From an uncultured Phycicoccus sp. (GTDB taxonomy: Bacteria; Actinomycetota; Actinomycetes; Actinomycetales; Dermatophilaceae), in contig NZ_CANLZR010000004.1 in NCBI RefSeq assembly GCF_947495705.1, positions 124,001 to 188,000 of the forward strand: a stretch of 64,000 bases of DNA. Direction: 5' to 3'. The translations under genes were made by a program, and so were the position numbers. The notes under the pieces are model-generated. The model was given only the letters and a program-made list of their open reading frames with translations, did not search any database and was not told the origin of the DNA. This document shows, one piece after another, positions 1 to 8,519 of the stretch (positions within the stretch are counted from its first letter, which is position 1; the number at the start of each line of letters is the position of its first letter).

Positions 1-1512
1 GACGGCGGCCTCGCGGCGGGGGTCGCCGGCGGCGAGCAGGCGCCCGTCCTCGTGCCGGAACGCGGCTCCGACCCCACCGAAGTACATCGACAGCGGCCCG
101 TGGTCGTGCCCGGGGTACCCGGACGACCGGACCGTCGCCGCGATCCCGTCGTCCGACTCGTGCTCGACGACCGCCGCGCGGTCGGCGTCGAAGCGGATGT
201 GGACGCGGGGCGCCTCGATGGCCGTGCGCAGGTCCGCCCCGTGCAAGCACCCCTGGCCGAGCACCTGCATCAGCGCTGTCGTGATCCGGTCGGCCCCCGG
301 CGAGCCGATGGCCAGGACCCGGCCGTCGTCGGTGCGCCCCGTCGTCGGCGCCATGTTCGACGCGAGCCGGGTGCCCGGGGCCAGCGAGTGCAGCCCGAGC
401 CGGTTCAGCTCGGGCTCCCCGAGGGCGTTGTTGAGGAGCATCCCGGTGCCCGGCACGGTGACCCCCGCGCCGTAGCCCGCCGACATCGTCACCGCGCACG
501 CCAGCCCCTCGGAGTCCACGGCCGACACGTGCGCCGTGGACGCCGACGTCGGCAGCCCCGCCAGCCCCTGCCGGTCGACCGACGCGAGCAGCGCGTGCCC
601 GGCCGCCTCGAGGTCCGTGGCGACGTCGTGCACCTCGAGCCGGTAGCGCAGCACGGCCTCCTGGACCGTGATGACGTCCGCCCAGTCGTAGTAGCCGCGC
701 CGGGCCAGCTCGGCGAGCATCACCGCGAGCATCGGGCCACCTACGGACGGCGGCGGGTTGAACGCGAGGTCCCACGCACCGATGCGCCGGCGCACCGGGT
801 CCCGCACGACGGGAACGTATGCCTCGACGTCGGCCACGGTGACGAGCCCGCCCCGTTCGGCCAGGTCGGCGACCATCGCCCGCCCGACCTCCCCGGTCGT
901 GAGCACCGCCGCCCCCTCGCGCCCGACGAGGTCGAGCAGGTCCGCGAGCGGTCCGTTCGTGGCGGTCTCGCCGGCCCCCAGCGGCGAGCCGTCGGGCCGG
1001 GTGACGACGGCGTGCGCCTCGGGGTCGGTGCCGAAGAGCCGGTCGGCGACGAAGCCGAGGTACCGGGCGGCCGCTCCGCCGACGGGGTACCCGTGGCGGC
1101 ACGCCAGCGCCGCGGGCGCGCACACGTCCGCCCAGGGCGCGACCCCGAACCGCCGCACGGCCTCGGCCCCCGCGAGCGCCGCGCCCGGCGTCGCGACCGA
1201 GCCGGGCCCGGCGAACATCGTCACCCCGCCGCCGTACTCGGTGAAGACCTCGCGGACCCCCCGCCCGAAGGCCTCGCGCGCCAGCCCCCGCCCGGGCATC
1301 TCGACGTTGCCGTCGACGACGACGGGCTCCTGGCCCACCGGCCACACCGACACGTAGGCGCCCCCGCCGAGCGAGACGATGCCCGGCTCGGTCGCCATCG
1401 CCGTCATCGCCGCGGTGATGGCGACGTCGACGGCGTTGCCCCCGGCCAGCGCCATCTCGCGGCCGGCCGCGAGCGACACCGGACCGGTCGCCGACAGCGC
1501 CACCTCACCCAT
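1..1512 (-). CDS. Gamma-glutamyltransferase, 3' end missing
   Basis: Ntn-hydrolase that transfers the gamma-glutamyl group of glutathione-like compounds to water or amino acids. The gene runs off the left edge after 504 residues; the family is usually 520-580 aa, so only a short C-terminus is missing. The start is ATG at 1512 (MGEVALSATG). The autoprocessing and catalytic threonine is T326 in STAHVSAVD, followed by a glycine-rich GYGAGV segment and an LLNN block typical of the small subunit. No signal peptide is visible, so this copy looks cytoplasmic, unlike many exported homologues. It is divergent from the salvage operon that starts at 1586, with 73 bp between the two starts. Confidence 0.9.
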   Translation of the reverse strand, partial: MGEVALSATGPVSLAAGREMALAGGNAVDVAITAAMTAMATEPGIVSLGGGAYVSVWPVGQEPVVVDGNVEMPGRGLAREAFGRGVREVFTEYGGGVTMFAGPGSVATPGAALAGAEAVRRFGVAPWADVCAPAALACRHGYPVGGAAARYLGFVADRLFGTDPEAHAVVTRPDGSPLGAGETATNGPLADLLDLVGREGAAVLTTGEVGRAMVADLAERGGLVTVADVEAYVPVVRDPVRRRIGAWDLAFNPPPSVGGPMLAVMLAELARRGYYDWADVITVQEAVLRYRLEVHDVATDLEAAGHALLASVDRQGLAGLPTSASTAHVSAVDSEGLACAVTMSAGYGAGVTVPGTGMLLNNALGEPELNRLGLHSLAPGTRLASNMAPTTGRTDDGRVLAIGSPGADRITTALMQVLGQGCLHGADLRTAIEAPRVHIRFDADRAAVVEHESDDGIAATVRSSGYPGHDHGPLSMYFGGVGAAFRHEDGRLLAAGDPRREAAV

Positions 1513-1585
1513 AGGACCGATCCTGCCACCGCGACCTCGCGGTCCGCGTCGCCGCTCCACCTCGTGGCCGGTAGCGTTGGCGGGC

Positions 1586-2365
1586 ATGACCCGCCCTCCC
1601 CTCGCCGTCGTGGCCGGTACCGGGTTCTACGACCTCGAGGCGCTGGAGGACCGGGTCGAGGAGACCGTCGACACGGTCTGGGGCCAGGCCCGCGTCACCC
1701 GCGGCACCTGGCACGGCCTGCCCGTCGTCTTCCTCACCCGGCACGGCGCCGGTCACTCCGTCCCGCCGCACCTGGTCAACTACCGCGCGAACGTCCGCGC
1801 GCTCGCCGATCTCGGGTGCGTCGACGTCGTCGCCGTCAACGTCACCGGCAGCATCGACCCCGACCTCGCGCCGGGCGACCTCGTCTGCCTCGACGACTTC
1901 CTCGACCTCACCCGGCAGCGGCCGCTGACGTTCTTCGACGGCTCCGGGCCCGAGGGCGTCGTCCACGTCGACGTGGGAGCGCCGTACACGCCCGAGCTGC
2001 GCACCGAGATCCTCGAGGCGGCCGCGTCGGTGGGGCAGCCGATGCGCGACGGCGGCGTGTACGCGGCGTTCGAAGGCCCCCGCTTCGAGACCGCCGCCGA
2101 GATCCGGCTCGCCCGCCTGGCCGGGGCCACCGTCGCCGGGATGACCGGCGTCCCCGAGGTCACCCTCGCGCGTGAGGCCGGGCTCCGCTACGCCGCCGTC
2201 TCGCTCGTCGTCAACCCCGCCACGGGCGTGGGCGACGCCGACGAGCCGATCACGATGGCCGAGATCGAGGCCGTCCTCGAACGGAGCCGGCACGCCGTGC
2301 TCGCGGTGCTCGACGAGCTCGTCCACACCCGCGCCACCTTCGCCGAGGAAGAGGAGGCCCCATGA
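1586..2365 (+). CDS. MTA/methylthioinosine phosphorylase (PNP family)
   Basis: Trimeric purine-nucleoside-phosphorylase family enzyme of 259 aa (GTGFYDLEAL at 11-20, RHGAGH at 52-57, FEGPRFET at 162-169). It cleaves a methylthio-purine nucleoside with phosphate to give the free base and methylthioribose-1-phosphate. True MTA phosphorylases carry an adenine-binding Asp in a TDYD-like segment. Here the matching segment is VVNPATG with Asn210, as in 6-oxopurine and methylthioinosine phosphorylases. With a deaminase encoded next, methylthioinosine is the likely substrate; this is inference. ATG 1586 is chosen for the MTRPPLAVVAGTG start and a TAGCGT box 8 nt upstream, suggesting a leaderless mRNA. 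The next gene overlaps by 4 bp. Confidence 0.85.
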   Translation: MTRPPLAVVAGTGFYDLEALEDRVEETVDTVWGQARVTRGTWHGLPVVFLTRHGAGHSVPPHLVNYRANVRALADLGCVDVVAVNVTGSIDPDLAPGDLVCLDDFLDLTRQRPLTFFDGSGPEGVVHVDVGAPYTPELRTEILEAAASVGQPMRDGGVYAAFEGPRFETAAEIRLARLAGATVAGMTGVPEVTLAREAGLRYAAVSLVVNPATGVGDADEPITMAEIEAVLERSRHAVLAVLDELVHTRATFAEEEEAP

Positions 2366-3720
2366 GCCGCGTCGTCATCGAGCGCGCCGCCTACGTCGTC
2401 ACCGTCGACGACGCCGACACGGTGCTGCGCGACACGACCGTCGTCGTCGAGGACGGCACCATCACCGAGCTGCGCGACGCCGCGGCCGGGCCGGTCGACG
2501 GCGACGAGGTGCTCGACGCGCGCGGCCGGCTCCTCATGCCGGGCCTGGTCAACCTGCACACCCACCTGCCGATGACCCTGCTGCGCGGGCTCGCCGAGGA
2601 CGTCGACCTCCAGGGCTTCCTCACCCGGGTATGGGCCGCCGAGGGCGCCGTCATGGACCCCGACACCGTCGAGCTCGGCGCCACCCTCGGCGCCTTGGAG
2701 TCCCTGCTCGGCGGGTGCACGACCCAGCTCGACATGTACTTCCACCACGACGCCGCCCACCGCGGCGCGGTGGCGGCCGGGAGCCGGCACATCATCGGCC
2801 CCGTCTTCATGGACGGCCCCGGCCCGGACGGGCTGGAGTGGCAGCAGCGCATCGACCTCCTCCGGCAGTGGCGGGCCGGGCTGGACGACATCGGCGGCCC
2901 CTACGTGCCGGTGCCGGCGATGCCGCACGCGACGTACACGTGCTCCCCCGAGAGCCTCGCCGAGGTCGTCACCGTCCTGCGGGAGGTCACCGACGGGCCC
3001 GGGCCCGGGGCGCGCGGCCCGCTGCTCACGACCCACGTCTCCGAGAACGCCGCCGAGAACACCGACATCCGCGACCGGTACGACGCGACCCCCACCAGGA
3101 TCCTCGCCGGGGCGGGCTGGCTCGACGGGCGCATGCCGTTCGTCGCCGGTCACGGGGTGCACCTGACCGGCGACGACCTCGAGCTGCTCGTCGGGGCCGG
3201 CGGCGCCGTCGCGCACTGCGCCGGCTCCAACCAGAAGCTCGCCAGCGGCGCCCTGCACTGGGACGAGTACCGCTCCGCCGGGGTGCGGCTCGGCATCGGG
3301 ACCGACGGCTGCTCGTCGTCCAACGACCTGGACATGTGGCAGGCGATGCGCCAGGGCGCGCTGCTCGCGCGGCTCACCAGCGGACGCCCCGACGTCGCCA
3401 GCGCCCACGAGGTGCTGCGCGCCGCGACCGTCGACGGGGCACGGGCCCTCGGCCTCGGCGGGCTCATCGGCTCCGTCGAGGCCGGCAAGCGCGCCGACCT
3501 CGTGCTCGTCGACCTCGAGCGGCCCCACCTCACCCCGGTGCACGACGTGGCCGCGCTCCTGGTGTTCGCGGCCGGCCGGGCCGACGTCACCGACGTGCTC
3601 GTCGACGGCGACATCGTCGTCCGCGACGGCCGGAGCACCCGCCTCGACACCCCCGACCTGCTGGCCCGGGCCCGCGCCCGGGGCGCCGTCGCCGCGCGCG
3701 CGGCCGCGGAGGCGGTATGA
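2362..3720 (+). CDS. MTA/S-adenosylhomocysteine deaminase-type amidohydrolase
   Basis: Amidohydrolase of the TRZ/ATZ/MtaD group, 452 aa, expected to deaminate the adenine of methylthioadenosine, SAH or adenosine to the inosine form. Metal ligands are visible: H66 and H68 (NLHTH), H225 (TTHVSE), H264 (AGHGVH) and D315 (GTDGCSSSND). The N-terminal beta-sandwich and the C-terminal strand ending around VDGDIVVRDG complete the family fold. It overlaps the phosphorylase by ATGA, so translation is coupled and the product probably feeds it: MTA to methylthioinosine to hypoxanthine. The exact substrate cannot be told from sequence; a guanine or atrazine-type substrate is less likely in this context. 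Confidence 0.85.
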   Translation: MSRVVIERAAYVVTVDDADTVLRDTTVVVEDGTITELRDAAAGPVDGDEVLDARGRLLMPGLVNLHTHLPMTLLRGLAEDVDLQGFLTRVWAAEGAVMDPDTVELGATLGALESLLGGCTTQLDMYFHHDAAHRGAVAAGSRHIIGPVFMDGPGPDGLEWQQRIDLLRQWRAGLDDIGGPYVPVPAMPHATYTCSPESLAEVVTVLREVTDGPGPGARGPLLTTHVSENAAENTDIRDRYDATPTRILAGAGWLDGRMPFVAGHGVHLTGDDLELLVGAGGAVAHCAGSNQKLASGALHWDEYRSAGVRLGIGTDGCSSSNDLDMWQAMRQGALLARLTSGRPDVASAHEVLRAATVDGARALGLGGLIGSVEAGKRADLVLVDLERPHLTPVHDVAALLVFAAGRADVTDVLVDGDIVVRDGRSTRLDTPDLLARARARGAVAARAAAEAV

Positions 3721-4217
3721 CCCGGCTGCCCGAGATCCCCGAGGTCGCGCCGCCCGACGAGAGCGCGGCCGAGGTCATCGACCGGCTCGGGATGGTCCCG
3801 ATCCCCGAGGAGGGCGCCTGGTACGTCGCCGGCCCGCGCACCCAGGGCCTCAACGCCATCACCGTCCTGCTCACCAACGAGCCCGACGGCTTCTCGGCGA
3901 TGCACCGGCTGACCATCGACGAGGGCTGGCAGTGGCTCGGTGGCGCCCCGGCCGCCCTGCTGCGGCTGCGGCCCGGTGGCTCCGGGGTCCTCAACTACGT
4001 GGGCGAGCAGCACGCCCAGATCCTCGTCCGGAAGAACACCTGGATGGGCGCGACGACGCTCGGGCACTGGACCCTCCTGGCGTGCTGGTGCGCCCCGGCG
4101 TTCCGGCCCGAGCACTTCGAGCTCGGCGACCGGGCCGAGCTCGTGGCGCAGTACCCGACGTTCACGACCGAGATCACGACCCTGACCCGCGACGAGCCCA
4201 TGGGGCGGATGCGGTGA
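3717..4217 (+). CDS. DUF985 (cupin_5) family protein
   Basis: A 166-aa cytoplasmic protein with the DUF985/cupin_5 pattern: AITVLLTNEPDGFSAMHRL, then DEGWQWLGGAPAALLRL, then a central WMGATTLGHWTLLACWCAPAF. These are single-domain RmlC-like beta barrels of unknown function; some relatives are sugar-binding or isomerase-like. The start ATG at 3717 overlaps the deaminase stop (ATGA), and the stop overlaps the next gene's GTG. It is therefore locked into the salvage operon and may act on methylthioribose-phosphate or another operon intermediate. No experimental function is known to me. Confidence 0.85.
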   Translation: MTRLPEIPEVAPPDESAAEVIDRLGMVPIPEEGAWYVAGPRTQGLNAITVLLTNEPDGFSAMHRLTIDEGWQWLGGAPAALLRLRPGGSGVLNYVGEQHAQILVRKNTWMGATTLGHWTLLACWCAPAFRPEHFELGDRAELVAQYPTFTTEITTLTRDEPMGRMR

Positions 4218-4972
4218 CCGCCCTGGTCACCGGGGCCAGCGGCGGGCTCGGCCGGGCGGTCGTGCGCGCCCTCGCCGCGGCCGGCCACGACGTCGGCGTC
4301 CACTACCGCGGCGACCGGGACGGCGCCGCCACCGCGGTCGCCGAGGTCGAGGCCGCCGGCCGGCGCGCGGTCGCCCTGCACGCCGACCTCGACGTGCCAC
4401 TGGACGACCCGGCCACCCTCGACGCCCGGTGCGTCGCGCTGCTCGACGGGTGCGCCGACGTGCTCGGGACCCCGGACGTCGTCGTCCTCAACGCGTTCCC
4501 GCAGCACCACGTCGCGTGGGCGGACCTCGACGCGGCCGCGTGGGACGCCTACCACCGGGGCGGGCTGCGGCCCACGGCGGTGCTGCTCCACGAGGCGGCC
4601 CGGCGGATGGGCCCCGGCGGCGTCGTCGTCGTCGTCGGGTCCATCGAAGGGCTCCGGGCGATGCCGACGCACGCGCCCTACGCCGTGGCCAAGGCCGCCC
4701 TGCACCACCTCGTCTCGGCGGCCGCACACGAGCTGGGAGGCCGGGGCGTCCGGGTCACGGGCGTGGTGCCGGGGCTCGTCGACCGCGCGGGCCTCGAGGA
4801 CGCCTGGCCCGACGGCGTGGCCCGGTACCGGAGCGCCGCCGCGCTCGGCCGGCCGGTCACCCCCGAGGAGGTGGCCGGCGCCATCGCGTTCCTCGCCTCA
4901 GGGGTCGCATCCGGCATCACCGGCACCACCGTCACCGTCGACGCGGGCTGGTCCAGCTCCCCCGGCTGGTGA
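4214..4972 (+). CDS. SDR-family NAD(P)-dependent oxidoreductase
   Basis: Classical short-chain dehydrogenase of 252 aa with the TGASGGLG cofactor motif at residues 6-13 and catalytic S143, Y156 and K160 (YAVAK). The usual N-A-G motif is replaced by LNAFP. The C-terminus (GTTVTVDAGWSSS) is of FabG/glucose-dehydrogenase type. The GTG at 4214 is the only start that fits the N-terminal strand, and it overlaps the DUF985 stop by 4 bp. It is the last gene of the salvage operon. A sugar or aldehyde substrate from methylthioribose-1-phosphate breakdown is possible, but a general SDR role cannot be excluded. Confidence 0.88.
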   Translation: MTALVTGASGGLGRAVVRALAAAGHDVGVHYRGDRDGAATAVAEVEAAGRRAVALHADLDVPLDDPATLDARCVALLDGCADVLGTPDVVVLNAFPQHHVAWADLDAAAWDAYHRGGLRPTAVLLHEAARRMGPGGVVVVVGSIEGLRAMPTHAPYAVAKAALHHLVSAAAHELGGRGVRVTGVVPGLVDRAGLEDAWPDGVARYRSAAALGRPVTPEEVAGAIAFLASGVASGITGTTVTVDAGWSSSPGW

Positions 4973-4985
4973 CCACGGGGGGATC

Positions 4986-5001
4986 GTGTCGGTAACGACA
5001 C
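4986..5001. promoter_or_regulatory. Palindrome upstream of BMP transporter (possible operator)
   Basis: Perfect inverted repeat GTGTCG-GTAA-CGACAC in the 115-bp gap before the BMP lipoprotein gene. A TAGCAT -10-like box lies at 5046-5051 and a ribosome-binding site (GAGGAG) before 5088. The palindrome sits about 45 bp upstream of the box. An operator for a dimeric regulator is the simplest reading; a weak terminator for the salvage operon is the alternative, but no T-run follows it. Confidence 0.4.
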
Positions 5002-5087
5002 CGCAACGAAGCCGAGCCGTGTCCGGCCCGAGGGGTTTTGGGCCTTAGCATCTGCACGTCTGACCCGCCCTCCCGAGGAGATCCTCC

Positions 5088-6179
5088 ATGAAGTCCCCCC
5101 GTTACCTCGTCGCGGTTCCCGCGGCCCTCGCTCTGGCCCTCGCGGGCTGCGGCGGCAGCACCGGCACCACCGGCGGTGGCAGCACCGCGACCGGCTCGAC
5201 TGATGCGGGCGCGCCCACCGACGACTCGAACTGCGGCGACGCCGAGGTGTTCTGCATCGGGCTCGTCACCGACACCGGCAAGGTCGACGACAAGTCGTTC
5301 AACCAGTCCGCCCACGAGGGCGCTCTCGCCGCCCAGGCCGAGACCAACGGCTTCTACAAGTACGTCGAGACCCAGGACCCCAAGGACTACGCGCCCAACA
5401 TGGCGCAGTTCACGAACAAGAAGTACGACGTCGTCGTCACGGTCGGCTTCCTCATGACCGAGGCCACCGCCACCGCGGCCGCGGCCAGCCCGGACACGAA
5501 GTTCATCGGCGTCGACCAGTTCTTCGACCCCGAGGCCGTCACGGCCAAGAACGTCACCGGCATCCTCTTCCCCGAGGACCAGGCCGGCTACGGCGCGGGC
5601 TACCTCGCGGGCCTGATGACCAAGACGAACAAGCTCGGCCAGGTCCTCGGCCAGGAGATCCCGCCGGTGCAGAAGTTCGCCAAGGGCTTCGAGGCGGGCG
5701 CCAAGGCCGCCAACCCCGAAGTGACCGTCTCGACCGTCTACCACCCCGCCGGCGACAACGCCTTCAACGACCCGGTGTGGGGCGCGGGCGAGGCCAAGAA
5801 GATGCTCGCCCAGAAGGCCGACATCATCTTCGGCGCCGGCGGCAACACCGGCAACGGTGCGCTCCAGGAGGTCGCCAAGGCCTCCGGTGCGGGTGAGTCG
5901 CTCTTCTGCATCGGGGTCGACACCGACCAGTGGGACACCGTCCCGGCCGCACAGCCGTGCCTCATCACCTCGGCGATGAAGCTCATCACCGAGGGCGTCA
6001 CCGACACGATCATCACGGCCAAGGACGGCGAGTTCGAGGGCCTGACCACGATGGGCGCGGCCGGCCTGGCGCCGTACCACGACTTCGAGGACAAGATCCC
6101 CGAGGACGTGAAGACCAAGGTCGCCGACATCGTCTCGCAGATGGAGGCCGGCACGCTCGAGACCGGCGTCACCCTCTGA
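5088..6179 (+). CDS. BMP-family nucleoside ABC transporter lipoprotein
   Basis: Substrate-binding lipoprotein of 363 aa, PnrA/BmpA/YufN family, which usually binds purine or other nucleosides. A type II signal peptide ends in LALAGC with the lipidated cysteine at C21, followed by a Gly/Ser/Thr linker. The mature domain opens with GLVTDTGKVDDKSFNQSAHEG, the family signature with the base-stacking Phe, and contains VVTVGFLMTEA and GIDQF-like (GVDQF) blocks. It is the first gene of a four-gene transporter unit. A stable hairpin after the stop probably keeps its transcript more abundant than the permease genes. Nucleoside uptake suits the neighbouring methylthio-purine salvage operon. Confidence 0.9.
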   Translation: MKSPRYLVAVPAALALALAGCGGSTGTTGGGSTATGSTDAGAPTDDSNCGDAEVFCIGLVTDTGKVDDKSFNQSAHEGALAAQAETNGFYKYVETQDPKDYAPNMAQFTNKKYDVVVTVGFLMTEATATAAAASPDTKFIGVDQFFDPEAVTAKNVTGILFPEDQAGYGAGYLAGLMTKTNKLGQVLGQEIPPVQKFAKGFEAGAKAANPEVTVSTVYHPAGDNAFNDPVWGAGEAKKMLAQKADIIFGAGGNTGNGALQEVAKASGAGESLFCIGVDTDQWDTVPAAQPCLITSAMKLITEGVTDTIITAKDGEFEGLTTMGAAGLAPYHDFEDKIPEDVKTKVADIVSQMEAGTLETGVTL

Positions 6180-6217
6180 CGACGACGGTCACCGGTCGCC
6201 GCGCGTGACCAGCCGTC

Positions 6218-6259
6218 CCGAGGGGGCGGGCATCCCGCCCGGGGTGCCCGCCCTCTCGG
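6218..6259 (+). terminator. Attenuator hairpin after the BMP lipoprotein gene
   Basis: A 15-bp stem, CCGAGGGGGCGGGCA (6218-6232) with TGCCCGCCCTCTCGG (6245-6259), with a single G-U-type mismatch and a 12-nt loop, 38 bp after the lipoprotein stop and before the permease genes. There is no T-run, so partial termination or 3'-end protection is likelier than a full stop. This arrangement is common after binding-protein genes. Confidence 0.6.
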
Positions 6260-6373
6260 CACGTCACGGCAGACATTGCCCATAGCGTTCCCCGCGAGCC
6301 AGCACCTGCCCACTTCCGCCCGTATGCGCCGACCCGCCACACTGTGGGCACCCGAGAGAGTCATTGGAGACCC

Positions 6374-7519
6374 ATGTCCGACACGAAGACGGTGGAGCAG
6401 CCGCCGCCGGCCCCGGAGCAGGAGCCCTCGGTACCTCGTGACCGTGGCGGCATGCTCGCCTATCTCATAGGCCACCAGAGCGGCGTCGTCATCGTCGTGG
6501 CCCTCGTCATCTCCCTGCTCGTCGGCGCGGCCCTCATCCGCTACCAGGGCGTCAGCCCGTGGTTCGCGTACGAGACGCTGATCCGCGAGGCGCTCGTGTA
6601 CGACGGGGCCTTCACCCGCACCCTCCAGAAGACCGCCCCGCTCGTCCTCACCGGGCTCGCGGTCGTGCTGCCGCTGCGGGTCGGGCTCTTCAACATCGGC
6701 GGCCAGGGCCAGTTCGCCACCGGCGCCATCTTCGGCGCCTGGGCGGCCTACGTCGCCGGCGGTGCGGGCTTCGCCGGTGCCGTTCTCGGCATGCTCGTCG
6801 GCATCGTCTGCGGCGCGGCCGTCGGGGTCCTCGTCGGCGTCCTCAAGGCCTGGCGCGGGGTGCACGAGGTCATCTCGACCATCATGCTCAACTACATCGT
6901 CGCCGGGATCACGTTCTGGCTCGTCGTCGGCCCGCTGCAGGCGGAGTCCTCCAAGACCAGCGGCATCCCGCAGACCGAGGCCATCCCGGAGGCAGCCCGG
7001 GTCGGGTCCGTCGCCGGCATCCCCATCGGCTTCCTCGTCGCGCTCGCCCTGGCCGTCCTCTGCTGGTGGATGCTGTCGCGCACGACGATGGGCTTCCGGC
7101 TCAACACCGTCGGCGCGAACAAGAGCGCCGCGGGCTACGCCGGCATCTCGATCCGCACGACCATCGTCCTCGTCATGGCGATGGGTGCCGGGCTGGCCGG
7201 CCTGGGCGGCGCGCTCGAGGCCGAGGGCACCCTGCACCGGTTCGAGCCGGCCATCGTCGGCACGCTCGGCTTCGACGGCATCACGATCGCCCTGCTCGCC
7301 CGGGCCAACCCGCTCGCGACGATCCCGGCGGCGTTCCTCGTCGGCATCCTGCGCACCGGCGCGGCGGGCCTGCAGTTCAACACCGGTATCGCCCCCGAGA
7401 TCGTCGACGTCCTGCTCGCGATCATCCTGCTCATGGTGTCGATCCCGGTGCTCGGCAAGTGGCTGTTCCGCAGCCGGGCCGACAAGGTCAGTGTCGCGTC
7501 GACGAGCTGGGGGTCCTGA
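6374..7519 (+). CDS. Nucleoside ABC transporter permease (YufP-like)
   Basis: Integral membrane permease of 381 aa in the branched-chain/BMP permease family. A Pro/Glu-rich cytoplasmic N-terminus (about 30 aa) is followed by TM segments starting with VVIVVALVISLLVGAALI. Family blocks GLFNIGGQGQFATGAIFGAW and EVISTIMLNYIV are present. ATG 6374 is preferred over an upstream ATG at 6344 because GGAGA lies 4-8 nt upstream. With the next gene it forms the heterodimeric channel for the lipoprotein at 5088. The two are 1 bp apart. Confidence 0.9.
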   Translation: MSDTKTVEQPPPAPEQEPSVPRDRGGMLAYLIGHQSGVVIVVALVISLLVGAALIRYQGVSPWFAYETLIREALVYDGAFTRTLQKTAPLVLTGLAVVLPLRVGLFNIGGQGQFATGAIFGAWAAYVAGGAGFAGAVLGMLVGIVCGAAVGVLVGVLKAWRGVHEVISTIMLNYIVAGITFWLVVGPLQAESSKTSGIPQTEAIPEAARVGSVAGIPIGFLVALALAVLCWWMLSRTTMGFRLNTVGANKSAAGYAGISIRTTIVLVMAMGAGLAGLGGALEAEGTLHRFEPAIVGTLGFDGITIALLARANPLATIPAAFLVGILRTGAAGLQFNTGIAPEIVDVLLAIILLMVSIPVLGKWLFRSRADKVSVASTSWGS

Positions 7520-7520
7520 C

Positions 7521-8519
7521 ATGACTGCCTGGGTCGCCAAGAACCGCACCACCCTGGTCGTCGCCGCCGTCGTCATCGTCGCGGCCTACGTCTTCTACTA
7601 CGCCAAGAACGACATCGCGCCGTCGATGTTCGGCGCCGCGTGGGGCTACGCCATCCCGCTGGTGCTCGCGGCGCTCGTCGGTGTCATCGGCGAGCGCTCC
7701 GGTGTCGTCAACATCGGCATCGAGGGGCAGATGCTGCTCGCGGCCTTCGCCGGCTTCTTCGCGGCGGCGTTCAGCGGCTCGATGATCGTCGGCATCCTCG
7801 CCGGTGTCGGCACCGGCCTGCTCGCCGGCGGGTTCCTCGCCTGGACCACCGTCCGCTGGCGGATGGACCAGATCATCGCCGGTGTCGTCCTCAACATCGT
7901 CGCCACGGGCCTCACCTCGTTCTACCTCGTGTCGGGCAAGATCCTGCCGGGGGTCATTCCCAACATCGAGGTGCCCGTCCTCTCCGCCATCCCGCTGATC
8001 GGCGACGTGTTCTTCAGCGGGCGCAGCGCCATCGCCCTCGTCGCGATCATCGCCGCCGTCACGGTCCACCTCGCGCTGTTCCACAGCCGGTGGGGGCTGC
8101 GCACCCGGGCGGTCGGCGAATACCCCTCGGCGGCCGACACCGCGGGGATCAACGTCGAGCGGCTGCGGCTCGTCAACGTCACCATCGCCGGGTCCCTCGC
8201 GGGGCTCGCCGGGGTGTACCTCTCGATGGACGCCTCGAGCTCGTTCGAGCGCGGGATGACCGCGGGCCGGGGCTTCCTCGCCCTCGCGATCATGATCATG
8301 GGGGCGTGGCGGCCACTGCGGGCCTTCGCCATGGCCCTGTTCTTCGGCTTCGTCAACGCCGTCGCCTCCCAGCTCCAGCAGACCGGTGGGGTGTCCATCC
8401 CGCCGCAGCTCACCGGCACCCTCCCCTACGTCGCGACCCTCGTCGTCCTCGCGGTCGCCGCGGGGCGGGTCAGAGCGCCGGGCGCCGTCGGACAGCCGTA
8501 CGTGAAGAAGGACCAGTGA
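7521..8519 (+). CDS. Nucleoside ABC transporter permease (YufQ-like)
   Basis: Second membrane subunit, 332 aa, of the same transporter. It shows the paired family blocks GERSGVVNIGIEGQMLLAAF and QIIAGVVLNIVATGLTSFYL and at least eight hydrophobic segments. It starts 1 bp after the upstream permease stop, and its stop overlaps the ATPase start (TGATG), so subunit stoichiometry is probably set by translational coupling. It ends in a basic tail (VRAPGAVGQPYVKKDQ). Confidence 0.9.
   Translation: MTAWVAKNRTTLVVAAVVIVAAYVFYYAKNDIAPSMFGAAWGYAIPLVLAALVGVIGERSGVVNIGIEGQMLLAAFAGFFAAAFSGSMIVGILAGVGTGLLAGGFLAWTTVRWRMDQIIAGVVLNIVATGLTSFYLVSGKILPGVIPNIEVPVLSAIPLIGDVFFSGRSAIALVAIIAAVTVHLALFHSRWGLRTRAVGEYPSAADTAGINVERLRLVNVTIAGSLAGLAGVYLSMDASSSFERGMTAGRGFLALAIMIMGAWRPLRAFAMALFFGFVNAVASQLQQTGGVSIPPQLTGTLPYVATLVVLAVAAGRVRAPGAVGQPYVKKDQ

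Noticed and set aside
52-2175. Long plus-strand open frame (707 codons) across the GGT gene
   Set aside because: It is opposite to a real GGT with all family motifs, and its protein is Arg/Pro/Gly-rich, the usual antisense shadow in high-GC DNA.
5738-7576. Long minus-strand frame (612 codons) opposite the transporter genes
   Set aside because: Asp/Arg/Glu-rich, no motif, and lies over three well supported genes.
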